Shown one piece after another: positions 37,374 to 45,278 of a stretch of 64,000 nucleotides of DNA; the stretch's first letter is position 1; each line of letters starts with the position of its first letter. Made by a program: the position numbers and the translations under genes. The notes beneath the pieces are model-generated. The model did no database searches. It worked only from the letters and a program-made list of their open reading frames with translations, and was not told the DNA's origin. The stretch is from Halomonas sp. LBP4 (lineage in GTDB: Bacteria; Pseudomonadota; Gammaproteobacteria; Pseudomonadales; Halomonadaceae): NCBI RefSeq assembly GCF_003202205.1, contig NZ_PDOG01000001.1:864459-928458 (forward strand), written 5' to 3'.

Positions 37374-38030
37374 ATGATCAAGCCCCTGATCCCGGTTGGC
37401 GTGCTGCTACTGGCAAGCTGCCTCTCCCTGGCGGCCGACGAGCTCTCCTTTTCCGCCGAGGCGATGATGGCCTGGCCGACACGCTCCTTCGAAGGCGAGA
37501 CGGAGTACCGGCTCGTCGAGCGAGATGGCACTCGAGTGCTCCAGGCCAGAGCCAGACAACAGGCCTCGGCGAAGTATCTGGAAAAGGAGGTGGATCTGGA
37601 CCGCACGCCCTACCTCCACTGGTGCTGGCAGGTATCGGGGATCCATCAGGGGCTCGATGAAACCACCAAGGCCGGGGACGACTATCCGGCGCGGATCTAT
37701 GTGGTGCGGAAGACGGGGATCCTGCCCTGGCAGGTCCAGTCGGTGAACTATGTCTGGGCTTCGAGTCAGCCAGCGGGCTCGGACTGGCCCAATGCCTTCA
37801 CGTCACGCGCCCGGTTACTGGCCCTTCAGGGCGGGAAATCGCGCGTGGGTCAATGGGTAGCGGAAGTCAGGGACGTGCGAGAGGACTTCGAGACACTCTT
37901 CGGGGAGCGCGCCAGCCGTGTCGATGGGGTGGCAGTGATGAGCGATGGTGACAATGCCGGTGTCGATGCCACCGCCTGGTACACGCATTTGGGATTCTCG
38001 GCCAGTGACGATCCGCCCGAGTGTCCATGA
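37374..38030 (+). CDS. DUF3047-family exported (lipo)protein
   Basis: 218 aa from ATG 37374: N-terminal IPVGVLLLASCLSLAADELS is a signal peptide with a possible lipobox (LAS-C). Then a DUF3047 domain: SKYLEKEVDLDRTP-like strand, LHWCWQV, GDDYPARIYVV, SVNYVWASSQPAG and DGVAVMSDGDNAG. Function unknown; probably periplasmic carbohydrate- or ligand-binding jelly-roll type. In-frame ATGs further upstream (37284, 37350) would put the signal peptide too far inside. Confidence 0.8.
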   Translation: MIKPLIPVGVLLLASCLSLAADELSFSAEAMMAWPTRSFEGETEYRLVERDGTRVLQARARQQASAKYLEKEVDLDRTPYLHWCWQVSGIHQGLDETTKAGDDYPARIYVVRKTGILPWQVQSVNYVWASSQPAGSDWPNAFTSRARLLALQGGKSRVGQWVAEVRDVREDFETLFGERASRVDGVAVMSDGDNAGVDATAWYTHLGFSASDDPPECP

Positions 38031-38040
38031 GACATGAAGC

Positions 38041-38073
38041 CCGGCACCTGGCCGACAGTCGGCCAGGTGCCGG
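38041..38073. terminator. Bidirectional hairpin between DUF3047 gene and the TTL operon
   Basis: A perfect 15-bp stem (CCGGCACCTGGCCGA and its complement) with a CAG loop lies between two convergent genes. T-run absent; likely transcription end for the locus A operon. Confidence 0.6.
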
Positions 38074-38076
38074 CGT

Positions 38077-38529
38077 TCAAGAGCCGCAGTTACGGCGCGC
38101 CACCCAGGAGGCAGGCCGAGTCCGATGCCTGGCATCCAAGGCAAACCGATCCTCTTCCCGGAATGCCATCACCACGAGACTGCCGGCGAAGATGATCAGG
38201 GAGGGATAGAACAAGACGTTGGTGCCTTCAAGGAACCATCCCCAGGGATCGATCACCGAGGCACTGACCGCCAGCAGCGACGCCCCGTTGAGCAGAAGTT
38301 GCAGCGGATAGACCCAGCGCCTGGCCAGTCCGATGATCACCAGCAGGCCGATCAGTATCTGGCCGGCGCCGGCCAGCGGCAGCAGGGTCCCGCTTGCCAG
38401 GACCCCGGAGTAGAAGTTCTCGGCAATGGCCCGGCTGTGATCGACATTGAGGATCTTGTTCACGCCCCAGACCAGCAGTAGCCCCCCCAGCGATACCCTC
38501 AGCAACAATAGACTCGCGATCTTCGTCAT
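38077..38529 (-). CDS. DoxX-family membrane protein (locus A)
   Basis: 150 aa with four hydrophobic helices, the DoxX layout: LLLLRVSLGGLLLVWGVNKIL, QILIGLLVIIGLARRW, LQLLLNGASLLAVSASV, FYPSLIIFAGSLVVMAF. DoxX-like proteins are linked to quinone- or thiol-based redox at the membrane. Last gene of the operon starting at 42716; start follows AGGAGG. Locus B carries a related gene (55535-55966) that is interrupted. Confidence 0.82.
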   Translation of the reverse strand: MTKIASLLLLRVSLGGLLLVWGVNKILNVDHSRAIAENFYSGVLASGTLLPLAGAGQILIGLLVIIGLARRWVYPLQLLLNGASLLAVSASVIDPWGWFLEGTNVLFYPSLIIFAGSLVVMAFREEDRFALDARHRTRPASWVARRNCGS

Positions 38530-38682
38530 TTCGCCTCCTCGATATTCCGGAGCATTTCTACGGCCTGTTACGCCACATCGGGCGGCAGGCAGGCGCGGAC
38601 TTGGTCGGTCTGGTCGCGGGTTCCTTACAGGCGGGCGGAGGCGATTACCGGCAAGTCGGCCACCATCCGCAGCGGCAGCGAG

Positions 38683-39168
38683 CTACTCTGTCCCCTCCTC
38701 TGCTCGACTCGCGATGGCCGCGAATACGGCATCGAGCTCGCGGCCGATCTCCTCCAGCGCCTCGCCGCCCTCCTCGACATAGGGGGCAAGGACATGACTC
38801 GGGGTCTTCCAGGACAGGGTGGCGCTTCCGTCGTCGTTCTCGGTAACGTAGAAGCGGATGGGCGCCTCGATCATGGCAGGGACACTGAGACGCAGGGTGC
38901 GCACGGCGAAATCGTTACGAAAGACGCCGACCACCCGATTACCGGGAATAGACTCGCCACGCCTGGCCGCGGCCTCGGTGGGCCCGGCTTCCGTCACGAT
39001 GAACATCCCTTCGGCCTCGACGGCGTCGCGCAGGGCCTCCAGCAGCTCGGCATAGGCGAGTGAGGTGGGGACCACCTCCCACCCCTGCTCGGGCCAGCGA
39101 GTATCCGCCGTCACGGGCGCGGCCAGCAGGAGCGCCAGGAGCCATGTCGCCAGTAGCGCCCGAGCCAT
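38683..39168 (-). CDS. DUF302-domain secreted protein (locus A)
   Basis: 161 aa: signal peptide (LLATWLLALLLAAPVTADT), then a DUF302 domain (about 35-140: YAELLEALRDAVEAEGMFIV, VVGVFRNDFAVRTL, APIRFYVTENDDGS). The domain is a small alpha-beta fold of unknown role, often near redox or metal genes. Its ATG shares one base with the DinB-like gene stop (TGATG), so it is translationally coupled. No counterpart was seen in locus B. Confidence 0.82.
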   Translation of the reverse strand: MARALLATWLLALLLAAPVTADTRWPEQGWEVVPTSLAYAELLEALRDAVEAEGMFIVTEAGPTEAAARRGESIPGNRVVGVFRNDFAVRTLRLSVPAMIEAPIRFYVTENDDGSATLSWKTPSHVLAPYVEEGGEALEEIGRELDAVFAAIASRAEEGTE

Positions 39169-39737
39169 CAGGCACTCCTCGCCGACACCGGGACAGAGGC
39201 TTCACGCTGCCAATGCCGCAGCGTGGAAGGGTGGACCCCGAACGCCTCGGGCAGTGCGATGCCGATCTGCTCGGCCAGCAGTCCGAGGATCGCCATGTGA
39301 TGAATGGTGTGGCTGGTCAGGAAGGCGAGTTCGCGCGCCAGGCTGGTCTCCAGCACCAGCGCGCCGTCGCCGACGGGATAGGTCTGGCCCAACCGAACCG
39401 ATGGACGCCGGTCGACCAAGGCCGCCAGCACGGCCTCGATCTCGGCCAGGCGGCGAGCCGCCTGGTGCGGCCACTGCTCGAGGAGCTCGTCGCGACGGCG
39501 CCGCTCGTAGTCGATGACATCGCCATCGGCCTCCAGACCGCTCAGCAAGGCATCGTAATGGTCGATGATATGGCGAACGTGCTTGCCGAGCGTATGGCGA
39601 CCGTGGTGACCGAAGGCCTGGCGGTAGTGCTCCGGCTCCAGATCGCCGACGAAATGCCTCAACTGTGACAACGCCAGGAGGTTCTCCTCGATGAGCCCCT
39701 CCTGCGGCGGGAAAGACCTGTGTGCTGTGGGCGACAT
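39168..39737 (-). CDS. DinB-like four-helix metal protein (locus A)
   Basis: 189 aa, DinB/YfiT-type bundle. Candidate metal ligands: H60 in RHIIDHYDALL and the SHTIHHMAI pair (H143, H146/H147). Bacterial DinB relatives include thiol-dependent transferases and hydrolases. The C-terminus FGVHPSTLRHWQRE is conserved with the paralogue at 56416-56952, which otherwise matches over nearly the whole length. Third gene of the locus A operon after the TTL gene and Glu-rich peptide gene. Confidence 0.82.
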   Translation of the reverse strand: MSPTAHRSFPPQEGLIEENLLALSQLRHFVGDLEPEHYRQAFGHHGRHTLGKHVRHIIDHYDALLSGLEADGDVIDYERRRRDELLEQWPHQAARRLAEIEAVLAALVDRRPSVRLGQTYPVGDGALVLETSLARELAFLTSHTIHHMAILGLLAEQIGIALPEAFGVHPSTLRHWQREASVPVSARSA

Positions 39738-39845
39738 GGCGGTTCACCTGTTGATCACAAGTAAGGAAGCCGTGGCCGGCGCCTGTGGCGTCCGGCCCGG
39801 CCACCCGTTCAGGGGCCTGAAGAACAGTTACCCCTCGGCTTCGGC

Positions 39846-40157
39846 TCAACCCTCGGCTTCACCTTCTCCTTCTCCTTCGCCTTCTCCTTCACCTTCGGCT
39901 TCACCTTCTCCTTCACCTTCGGCTTCGGCTTCGGCTTCGGCTTCACCCTCGGCCTCTGCGTCTCCTTCGGCCTGGGCTTCCGCCAGCATCAGGGGCGCTT
40001 CCTGGCCACTGGTGAAGGCCGGATCGGCCGACGTCTCGCTGGCCACGGCCTGGAAGGCCGCGCCACTGGCCACCAGCACCAGTGCCGGGGCCGAGTAGCC
40101 CAACTGGCGGCTGAGCCGACTCAACAGGCTACGACGCTTCTCGTCTTGCAGTGTCAT
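39846..40157 (-). CDS. Small leader protein with C-terminal Ala-Glu-Gly repeat tail (locus A)
   Basis: 103 aa. Residues 2-40 form a leader shared with two other proteins in the window: charged DEKRRSLLSRLSRQ followed by hydrophobic YSAPALVLVASGAAFQA. After a short linker, the last 35-40 residues are only Ala, Glu and Gly with one Asp (AEGDAEAEGEAEAE, then GEGEGE blocks), ending in EAEG at the stop. ATG 40157 follows GGAGGT. It lies 147 bases after the TTL-like enzyme gene. I infer it is the substrate or carrier of that enzyme. Confidence 0.78.
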   Translation of the reverse strand: MTLQDEKRRSLLSRLSRQLGYSAPALVLVASGAAFQAVASETSADPAFTSGQEAPLMLAEAQAEGDAEAEGEAEAEAEAEGEGEGEAEGEGEGEGEGEGEAEG

Positions 40158-40304
40158 GATAATGACCTCCATGATGACAAAAGGGCGACATGCGACAGCA
40201 TGTCATCGTGCAATGAAGGCAGCCCTCGTGGCTGGCTTCTCCTCGGCGTCACCGCTTCACGCGGCGCCGCGCTATGCTCGTGCACCTGCCGGTGCCAACA
40301 GTTC

Positions 40305-42716
40305 TCAGCCATTGGCCGTGGCCGTGTCGGACCGGCTGGCACTGGTTCCCGGCTCGCCAAGCGTGGCCAGCCAGGCGGCAACCGCCGTCGGGGATGGCTC
40401 CTCCTCGCCAGGCGACAGCGAGCGACGGTCAAGCCCGGAGAGCCACTCGCCGAGCGCCGTTACCGTGTGCGCGTCCAGTGGCGCGCCGGTGACGGAGACG
40501 CAGCACGGCAGCAGCGCACCCAGGACGTCCAGCGAGGAGGCCGGATCCAGTGCAGCGCCCGGACTCCCGTCGGGGTGCATACACAGCACACTGCGGATCT
40601 CGACGCTCTCGGGCACCCCTGCCGGGCTGCCGACGGCCACTTCCGGCATGGGCAGCCCCAGCGGCTCGACCCTTGGCGCCCCCGCCATGGTCAGCCGCAG
40701 CCCCCGTGCCAGGACGCCACCCGACGCCGACACCAGCTGCCGCAAGGCATCGCCGCTCTGCTCCCCGGCGGGGAACAGGCAGAGCACCCCCGAGCCCTGT
40801 GGTGTGACCAACAGCCCGGCATCGATCACCAGGCGATCCGCCGTGGCGGCCTGGCGCACCAGGTGGGCCAGCAGCGCCGAGCCGAGTTGCGCCAGCGTCA
40901 GTCGCGACGCCAGCACCTCGCCGTCGGTCGCCAGGGTGTAGCCTGCCGGATCGCGCAGGACCTCCAGCCGCGGCAATCGACTCGCCGCCTCGTCGCTCAG
41001 CGGCACGAGCCGCCCCTCGAGCAGGTCCGATAGCCGGGCGCTGGCGGGGGCGCTGTCGACATGCAGGGCCCAACGCCTGCCATCGAAAGCCAGTTGCATG
41101 GCCCGGCCCGACGAGGCCACCGTCGTCGGCGTCGGGCGCGACTCCCCTGCGCCGGTCGTCGGCGACGCCGGCACGGCCATGCTCCCCTGCTGGCACAGCA
41201 GGCCGGCACGGCACCAGCGGGCCAACGTGGCCCACACGTCACGGCGCAGCGCCTGATGGTCCGGAGGGGGATCGCCTTCGGTAACCGCTGCACGGGCCAG
41301 CTCGAGGGCAATGGCGTCGGGATCCAGCCCCTCCGTCGCCAGCAGCCAGATCAGCGCCGCCGAGTCGTTGGGCCGGTAGTAGCGACCGGTATGGGTGGCA
41401 TAGAGGGCGAGCTGGTCGTCATCCAGCAACTCCGCCACATGGCGGCGCTGCAGCACCGGGCGGGCGACGGCGCGGCCCGCCAGGCCATCGGCCAACTGGA
41501 TGTCGGCCAGCGCCGGCAGTGAGAAGTACGGCAGATAGCGCGACGGTTCCGCCGCCGGGAACAGGCGCTGGAAGTCTCCGGCACGCGCCAGCTCCGCCTC
41601 GGCCTCGGCGACCAGGCGGGCGCTGACGTCGGCACCGGACGACTCGTCTGCCGGCGGCGCGGCGCCATCGATGTCCAGCAGCGAGATCATGTCCCGGACC
41701 AGGCCACCCTTGACGGCCTCCTCGATGCGCCCGCCACTCTCCGGCCCGGCACAGATGCCCAGCGACGGACTGAGGTTGCACTCGAGAATCCAGGGCTTGA
41801 GCGTGTCGTCCACCAGGCAGTCGAGCCCCAGCAGCTCATAGCATCCCCGAGGGTCGGCGCCAGCCCGGGCGGTGCGCTGTCGGATGGCATCCACCGCGGA
41901 AATCACGGTCAGGGCAACCAGATCGTGGATCCGGGCAAAGAGCTGGTCGTCGTCATGGCCCTGATCGCGGAGCCACTGGCGATAGCGGTCGAGGTCGATG
42001 AACTCCACCGGCACCTCCGCCCGAGCGTTGAGGGCGTTGATGTCCGGGTTGGTCAGCTGGCTGTAGGGGTTGTCGGCATCCTCGGGGTCCCAGGGTTCCG
42101 AGGCCAGCTTGGCGAACCCCTGGCGATAGAGATAGACGCGCAGCGGCTCGATAGCCGAAATCAGTACATAGAGCCGCAGGACATACTTGTGGCCCCGGAT
42201 CGTATGGGGATTGGCGAGGTACTCCTGGACCATCCAGTCTGGTGCCAGGGGGGCCTCGGCCACATCGCGCAGCACCCTGATACCCTTGCCCTTGGAGGCA
42301 TTGGTGGGCTTGAGGATCCAGCGCTGCCCCGGGTTCGCCAGGGCCGCCTCCTGAAGGGCATGATAGTCATGGGGCATTACGTAGGCCCGGGGGAAAAACG
42401 CCAGCCGCGCTGCCAGTTCACTGTCGGCACCGTGGCTCTCGCGAATGCGCTCACGCAGCACCGCCAGGCTGTCGTGGAGCCGGCTCTTGACGGTGAGCGC
42501 CGCATTGCCCGGAAAGTGGTTGAGCCTGCGCTGCGGCGAGACCCGGTGGAACTGCTCGGCATCGGGCATGCCCGTGACCCAGCCGGCGTCCCAGTGGGTC
42601 TCGTCTCCTGCCTCCCAGCCCAGTTGCTCCAGGGCCTCACAAAAAAACCGATCCTGCTCGGCGGCCCGCTTGCCACCCAGCCAGAAACGCCGTGTCGGCG
42701 AGTGCTGCTCCGTCAT
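40305..42716 (-). CDS. TTL-type ATP-grasp ligase with PqqD-like and HprK-like domains (locus A)
   Basis: 803 aa, cytoplasmic. TTL-like ligase about 60-345: WILKPTNASKGKGIRVL (133-149), VQEYLANPHTIRGHKYVLRL (163-182), LLGLDCLVDDTLKPWILECN (295-314) with the E-x-N metal site then SPSLG. PqqD/RRE-like domain about 430-510 (RYYRPNDSAALIWLLATEGL, DVWATLARWCRAGLL). HprK-related region about 540-695 whose P-loop position (FPAGEQSGDAL) lacks the GK-S/T. ATG 42716 after AGGAGAG; a homologue at 54722 starts at the same point. Likely ligates an amino acid or peptide to a Glu-rich tail; substrate inferred. Confidence 0.82.
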   Translation of the reverse strand: MTEQHSPTRRFWLGGKRAAEQDRFFCEALEQLGWEAGDETHWDAGWVTGMPDAEQFHRVSPQRRLNHFPGNAALTVKSRLHDSLAVLRERIRESHGADSELAARLAFFPRAYVMPHDYHALQEAALANPGQRWILKPTNASKGKGIRVLRDVAEAPLAPDWMVQEYLANPHTIRGHKYVLRLYVLISAIEPLRVYLYRQGFAKLASEPWDPEDADNPYSQLTNPDINALNARAEVPVEFIDLDRYRQWLRDQGHDDDQLFARIHDLVALTVISAVDAIRQRTARAGADPRGCYELLGLDCLVDDTLKPWILECNLSPSLGICAGPESGGRIEEAVKGGLVRDMISLLDIDGAAPPADESSGADVSARLVAEAEAELARAGDFQRLFPAAEPSRYLPYFSLPALADIQLADGLAGRAVARPVLQRRHVAELLDDDQLALYATHTGRYYRPNDSAALIWLLATEGLDPDAIALELARAAVTEGDPPPDHQALRRDVWATLARWCRAGLLCQQGSMAVPASPTTGAGESRPTPTTVASSGRAMQLAFDGRRWALHVDSAPASARLSDLLEGRLVPLSDEAASRLPRLEVLRDPAGYTLATDGEVLASRLTLAQLGSALLAHLVRQAATADRLVIDAGLLVTPQGSGVLCLFPAGEQSGDALRQLVSASGGVLARGLRLTMAGAPRVEPLGLPMPEVAVGSPAGVPESVEIRSVLCMHPDGSPGAALDPASSLDVLGALLPCCVSVTGAPLDAHTVTALGEWLSGLDRRSLSPGEEEPSPTAVAAWLATLGEPGTSASRSDTATANG

Positions 42717-42868
42717 TCCCACGCTCTCCTGCTCGGCCGTCGCTGTTGTCGTGTGGTGCACCGTAATGGTTACGTCGTCGCTCGCCCCCCGTCCTTACAG
42801 CGATAACAACCGAAACGCGATCTGTCGCGGGGTTGATTTATGGACTGATCGGTACTAAATTCCAGGGC

Positions 42869-43456
42869 ATGACACGAGGACGCCCCATCGCATTCAGCCC
42901 CGACGCGGCCACGAACGCCGCCATGCAGGTCTTCTGGGCCCGTGGTTACGAGAGTGCCTCGACCCGCGACCTGCTGGAGGCCATGAACATCTCGCGCAGT
43001 AGCCTCTACCAGGCCTTCGGCAACAAGGAGCAACTGTTCCTCGAGACACTGCGCCGCTACCGCGGCAACCTGATCGGCCAGCTGAACCGCCGGCTCGAGG
43101 CCTCACCCTCGGCCATGGCCTTCCTGGAGGGCCTGTTCGGGGAGACGGCCCGGGAGGCCGGCAGCGAGCGTGCCGGCCTGGGCTGTCTGATCTTCAATTC
43201 GGCCAGTGAGCTCGGCCAGCGGGGCGACCTCGCGGCCAGCGAGGCCAGGCGCAGCGTGGAGGCCATCACCGGGCTATTCCAGGAGGCCGTCATGCGGGCC
43301 CAGGCCGAAGGCGATATCGCCGCGGACCGCGATTCCCTGGCACTCGCGACCTACTTGACGCTGGGCATGGCCGGCCTGCGCACCCTGCTCAAGTCCGGTG
43401 CCGATCGCGCACAGGTCGAGGCTGCCGCACAGTTGCTCCTCGACACGCTTCGCTGA
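42869..43456 (+). CDS. TetR-family transcriptional regulator
   Basis: 195 aa: N-terminal helix-turn-helix (residues 5-55: AAMQVFWARGYESASTRDLL, ISRSSLYQAFGNKEQLF) and an all-helical ligand domain with LGCLIFNSASELGQRG and TYLTLGMAGLRTLLKSGAD. Sequence resembles the NemR/AcrR-like group acting on reactive small molecules. ATG 42869. Divergent from the TTL operon (152-base shared gap) and 106 bases upstream of the CMD gene. It probably binds the inverted repeat at 43491-43516. Confidence 0.88.
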   Translation: MTRGRPIAFSPDAATNAAMQVFWARGYESASTRDLLEAMNISRSSLYQAFGNKEQLFLETLRRYRGNLIGQLNRRLEASPSAMAFLEGLFGETAREAGSERAGLGCLIFNSASELGQRGDLAASEARRSVEAITGLFQEAVMRAQAEGDIAADRDSLALATYLTLGMAGLRTLLKSGADRAQVEAAAQLLLDTLR

Positions 43457-43490
43457 CGGCGCCTGATTGAAGCCGTAAGGTTTTACGCAA

Positions 43491-43516
43491 CATATGGACC
43501 AAGTGATCCATATATG
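43491..43516. promoter_or_regulatory. Operator-like inverted repeat before the CMD gene
   Basis: ATATGGA and TCCATAT are perfect inverted half-sites separated by eight bases, inside a stretch TGGACCAAGTGATCCA that is itself a near dyad. It lies between the TetR gene and its likely target. A related TGGAC half-site occurs in front of tetR near 42840. Confidence 0.55.
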
Positions 43517-43562
43517 ACCCGACACCCATCGCGGTGTCCCACCATGCGACAGGAGGTACCCC

Positions 43563-44132
43563 ATGGCAGCCGACTATCAGATGCGACTCGCGCCCCAGAC
43601 CCTCGACAACGCCGACGCCAAGGCCCGGCCGCTGCTCGAGCAGGCCAACGCCAAGCTGGGTTTCGTGCCCAAGATGTACGAGGGCATGGCCAAGGCACCC
43701 GGGGTCCTGGACACCTACCTGCATGGCTATACGCTGTTCCGCGAGGAATCCGGCTTTGCACCGCCCGAGCAGGAAGTGGTGCTCCTGACCATCAGTCGGC
43801 TCAACGGCTGCGACTACTGCATGGCGGCCCACAGCATGCTGGCGGAAAAGATGTCGCAGGTACCCGCCGATGTGCTGGAGGCCATCCGTAATGACCAACC
43901 CATCCCCGATGAGCGCTTGGCGGCCCTGAGCACGTTCACCAAGGTGATGTTCGAGACCCGCGGCATGCCCACCCGGGACGACGTCAAGGCCTTCCTGGAC
44001 GCCGGCTTCGAGGAGGCGCAGGTGCTGCAGATTGTGCTGGCGCTGGCCGTGAAGACGCTCTCCAACTACTCCAACCACGTCAATCATCCGGAACTCGACG
44101 AGGCCTTCGCCGGCCACGCCTGGAAGGGCTGA
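43563..44132 (+). CDS. Carboxymuconolactone decarboxylase-family (AhpD-like) protein
   Basis: 189 aa with the AhpD/CMD active-site pattern C83-D-Y-C86-x3-H90 in RLNGCDYCMAAHS, preceded by ESGFAPPEQEVVLLTIS. Such proteins are thiol peroxidase partners or decarboxylases; the CxxC-H site argues for alkylhydroperoxidase-type activity. Ribosome site AGGAGG precedes the ATG. Likely induced through the TetR regulator encoded just upstream. Confidence 0.88.
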   Translation: MAADYQMRLAPQTLDNADAKARPLLEQANAKLGFVPKMYEGMAKAPGVLDTYLHGYTLFREESGFAPPEQEVVLLTISRLNGCDYCMAAHSMLAEKMSQVPADVLEAIRNDQPIPDERLAALSTFTKVMFETRGMPTRDDVKAFLDAGFEEAQVLQIVLALAVKTLSNYSNHVNHPELDEAFAGHAWKG

Positions 44133-44237
44133 CCGCCCCTGCCCCCGGCATTCACGGCCGGAGCGTTGTGCCGGGAGGTATCGCGGCCGGTGGAGCTGGT
44201 GAAACAGGACCTGGATCGGCTGGTGAACTGATCCCTC

Positions 44238-44267
44238 GGGAGCATGGCGATGCATCACCATGCTCCC
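44238..44267 (+). terminator. Hairpin between CMD and dehalogenase genes
   Basis: GGGAGCATGG pairs with CCATGCTCCC around a 10-base loop, between convergent genes, about 105 bases after the CMD stop; no strong T-run. Confidence 0.55.
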
Positions 44268-44299
44268 GCTCGATCATCCTGACCGCGAGACATGGCGGT

Positions 44300-44983
44300 T
44301 CAACCGAGCCTTTCGGCCAGGCCGTCGAGATCCGCCACCGTCATGTCGGGCTCGATGCCCCAGGGGTCGAAGGGGGCATCCAGGCTGCGGCGCACCCAGG
44401 CGGCATGCAGGCCGGCATGCCGGGCGCCGATGACATCGAAGGGGTTGCTGGAGATCAGCCAGGTATCGCCGGGGGTGACCTCGAGCCGGTTGCGCAGGTG
44501 CGCATAGACCGCCGGGTCGGGCTTGAAGCGCTTCACCTCGTCGACGCTGATCACCGTCTCGAAGTGCTCGAGCAACCCGGCCTGCTCGAGTAGCCCGGCG
44601 ACCGCCTCACCGGTGCCGTTGGAGAAGGCCACGCAACGCACCCCGGCCGCGGAGAACCGTGCCAGTGCCGTGGCCGCCTCGGGAAAGGCCGGTAGCCGGG
44701 CGTAGGTGGCCATCAGGTGGTCCTTGTCGACGTCCGCCAGGTGGGTCTGCAGGGCGCGGTCAGTGAACTCCAGCGCCTCCCGGGTACATTGCGAGAAGGC
44801 CACATAGGCCCCCATCAAGCCCCGTCGGAAGCTGTATTCGAGCTGCTTGTCGCGCCAGCGCCGCGAGAACTCGGCGGCCAGCGCCGCCTTGTCGGAGGCG
44901 GCGAGCCGCTCCTCCAGCTCGGTGACCACGCCATGGGTGTCGATCAGGGTCCCGTAGACATCGAAGGCCAGTACCGTTGCCAT
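44300..44983 (-). CDS. Haloacid dehalogenase, type II (L-2-haloacid)
   Basis: 227 aa HAD hydrolase. Seen: motif I FDVYGTLIDTHG with nucleophile Asp, RWRDKQLEYSFRRGLMG (substrate-pocket Arg and Tyr typical of L-2-HAD), motif II AFSNGTGEAV, Lys in EVKRFKPDPAVY and motif IV SSNPFDVIGARHAG. Converts 2-haloalkanoates to 2-hydroxyalkanoates in characterised members. Start follows GGAGC. Stands alone. Confidence 0.9.
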   Translation of the reverse strand: MATVLAFDVYGTLIDTHGVVTELEERLAASDKAALAAEFSRRWRDKQLEYSFRRGLMGAYVAFSQCTREALEFTDRALQTHLADVDKDHLMATYARLPAFPEAATALARFSAAGVRCVAFSNGTGEAVAGLLEQAGLLEHFETVISVDEVKRFKPDPAVYAHLRNRLEVTPGDTWLISSNPFDVIGARHAGLHAAWVRRSLDAPFDPWGIEPDMTVADLDGLAERLG

Positions 44984-45218
44984 CCGCTCAGCTCCTTGGA
45001 TTGACGTGTTGCAATGCCAGCAGCATGGCGCCTGACGGGCGCGGACTCAAGAGGGCGGCGAGAAGGCCACCGCTTTGATCGGCGCCGGCGCCAGCCCTGC
45101 CATTCCCTGGGGGCCGGGGCTGGGCGCGTCGCCTGGCTGGACCTTGACCCAGGATGTACTGCAGCTGTCGTGCTGAGCGGCATGAGCGACATCATGGCCG
45201 GTAACGGGTGTGCGCCCC

Positions 45219-45250
45219 TTGCCCCCGTACCATGGTACGGCCATTAATCT
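45219..45250 (+). promoter_or_regulatory. MerR-type promoter/operator of the merR-like gene
   Basis: A -35 box TTGCCC (45219-45224) and -10 box TAATCT (45245-45250) are separated by 20 bp, the long spacer used by MerR activators. The spacer begins with the perfect 16-bp palindrome CCGTACCATGGTACGG. Half-sites CCGTA/TACGG are the same as in the promoter at 46123-46154, implying autoregulation by the same protein. Confidence 0.8.
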
Positions 45251-45278
45251 ATCCTCATAGACGTGTACGGGTGCCGCC

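Noticed and set aside
39840-39980. Simple DNA repeat that could be mistaken for a CRISPR or satellite
   Set aside because: It is the codon repeat for the Ala/Glu/Gly tail of a protein with a good start and leader; no spacer structure.
38077-42716. Reading locus A as a graspetide or lasso-type RiPP cluster of a known class
   Set aside because: The ligase motifs are of the TTL type rather than the graspetide ligase type, and no protease/transporter pair of known RiPP clusters is present.
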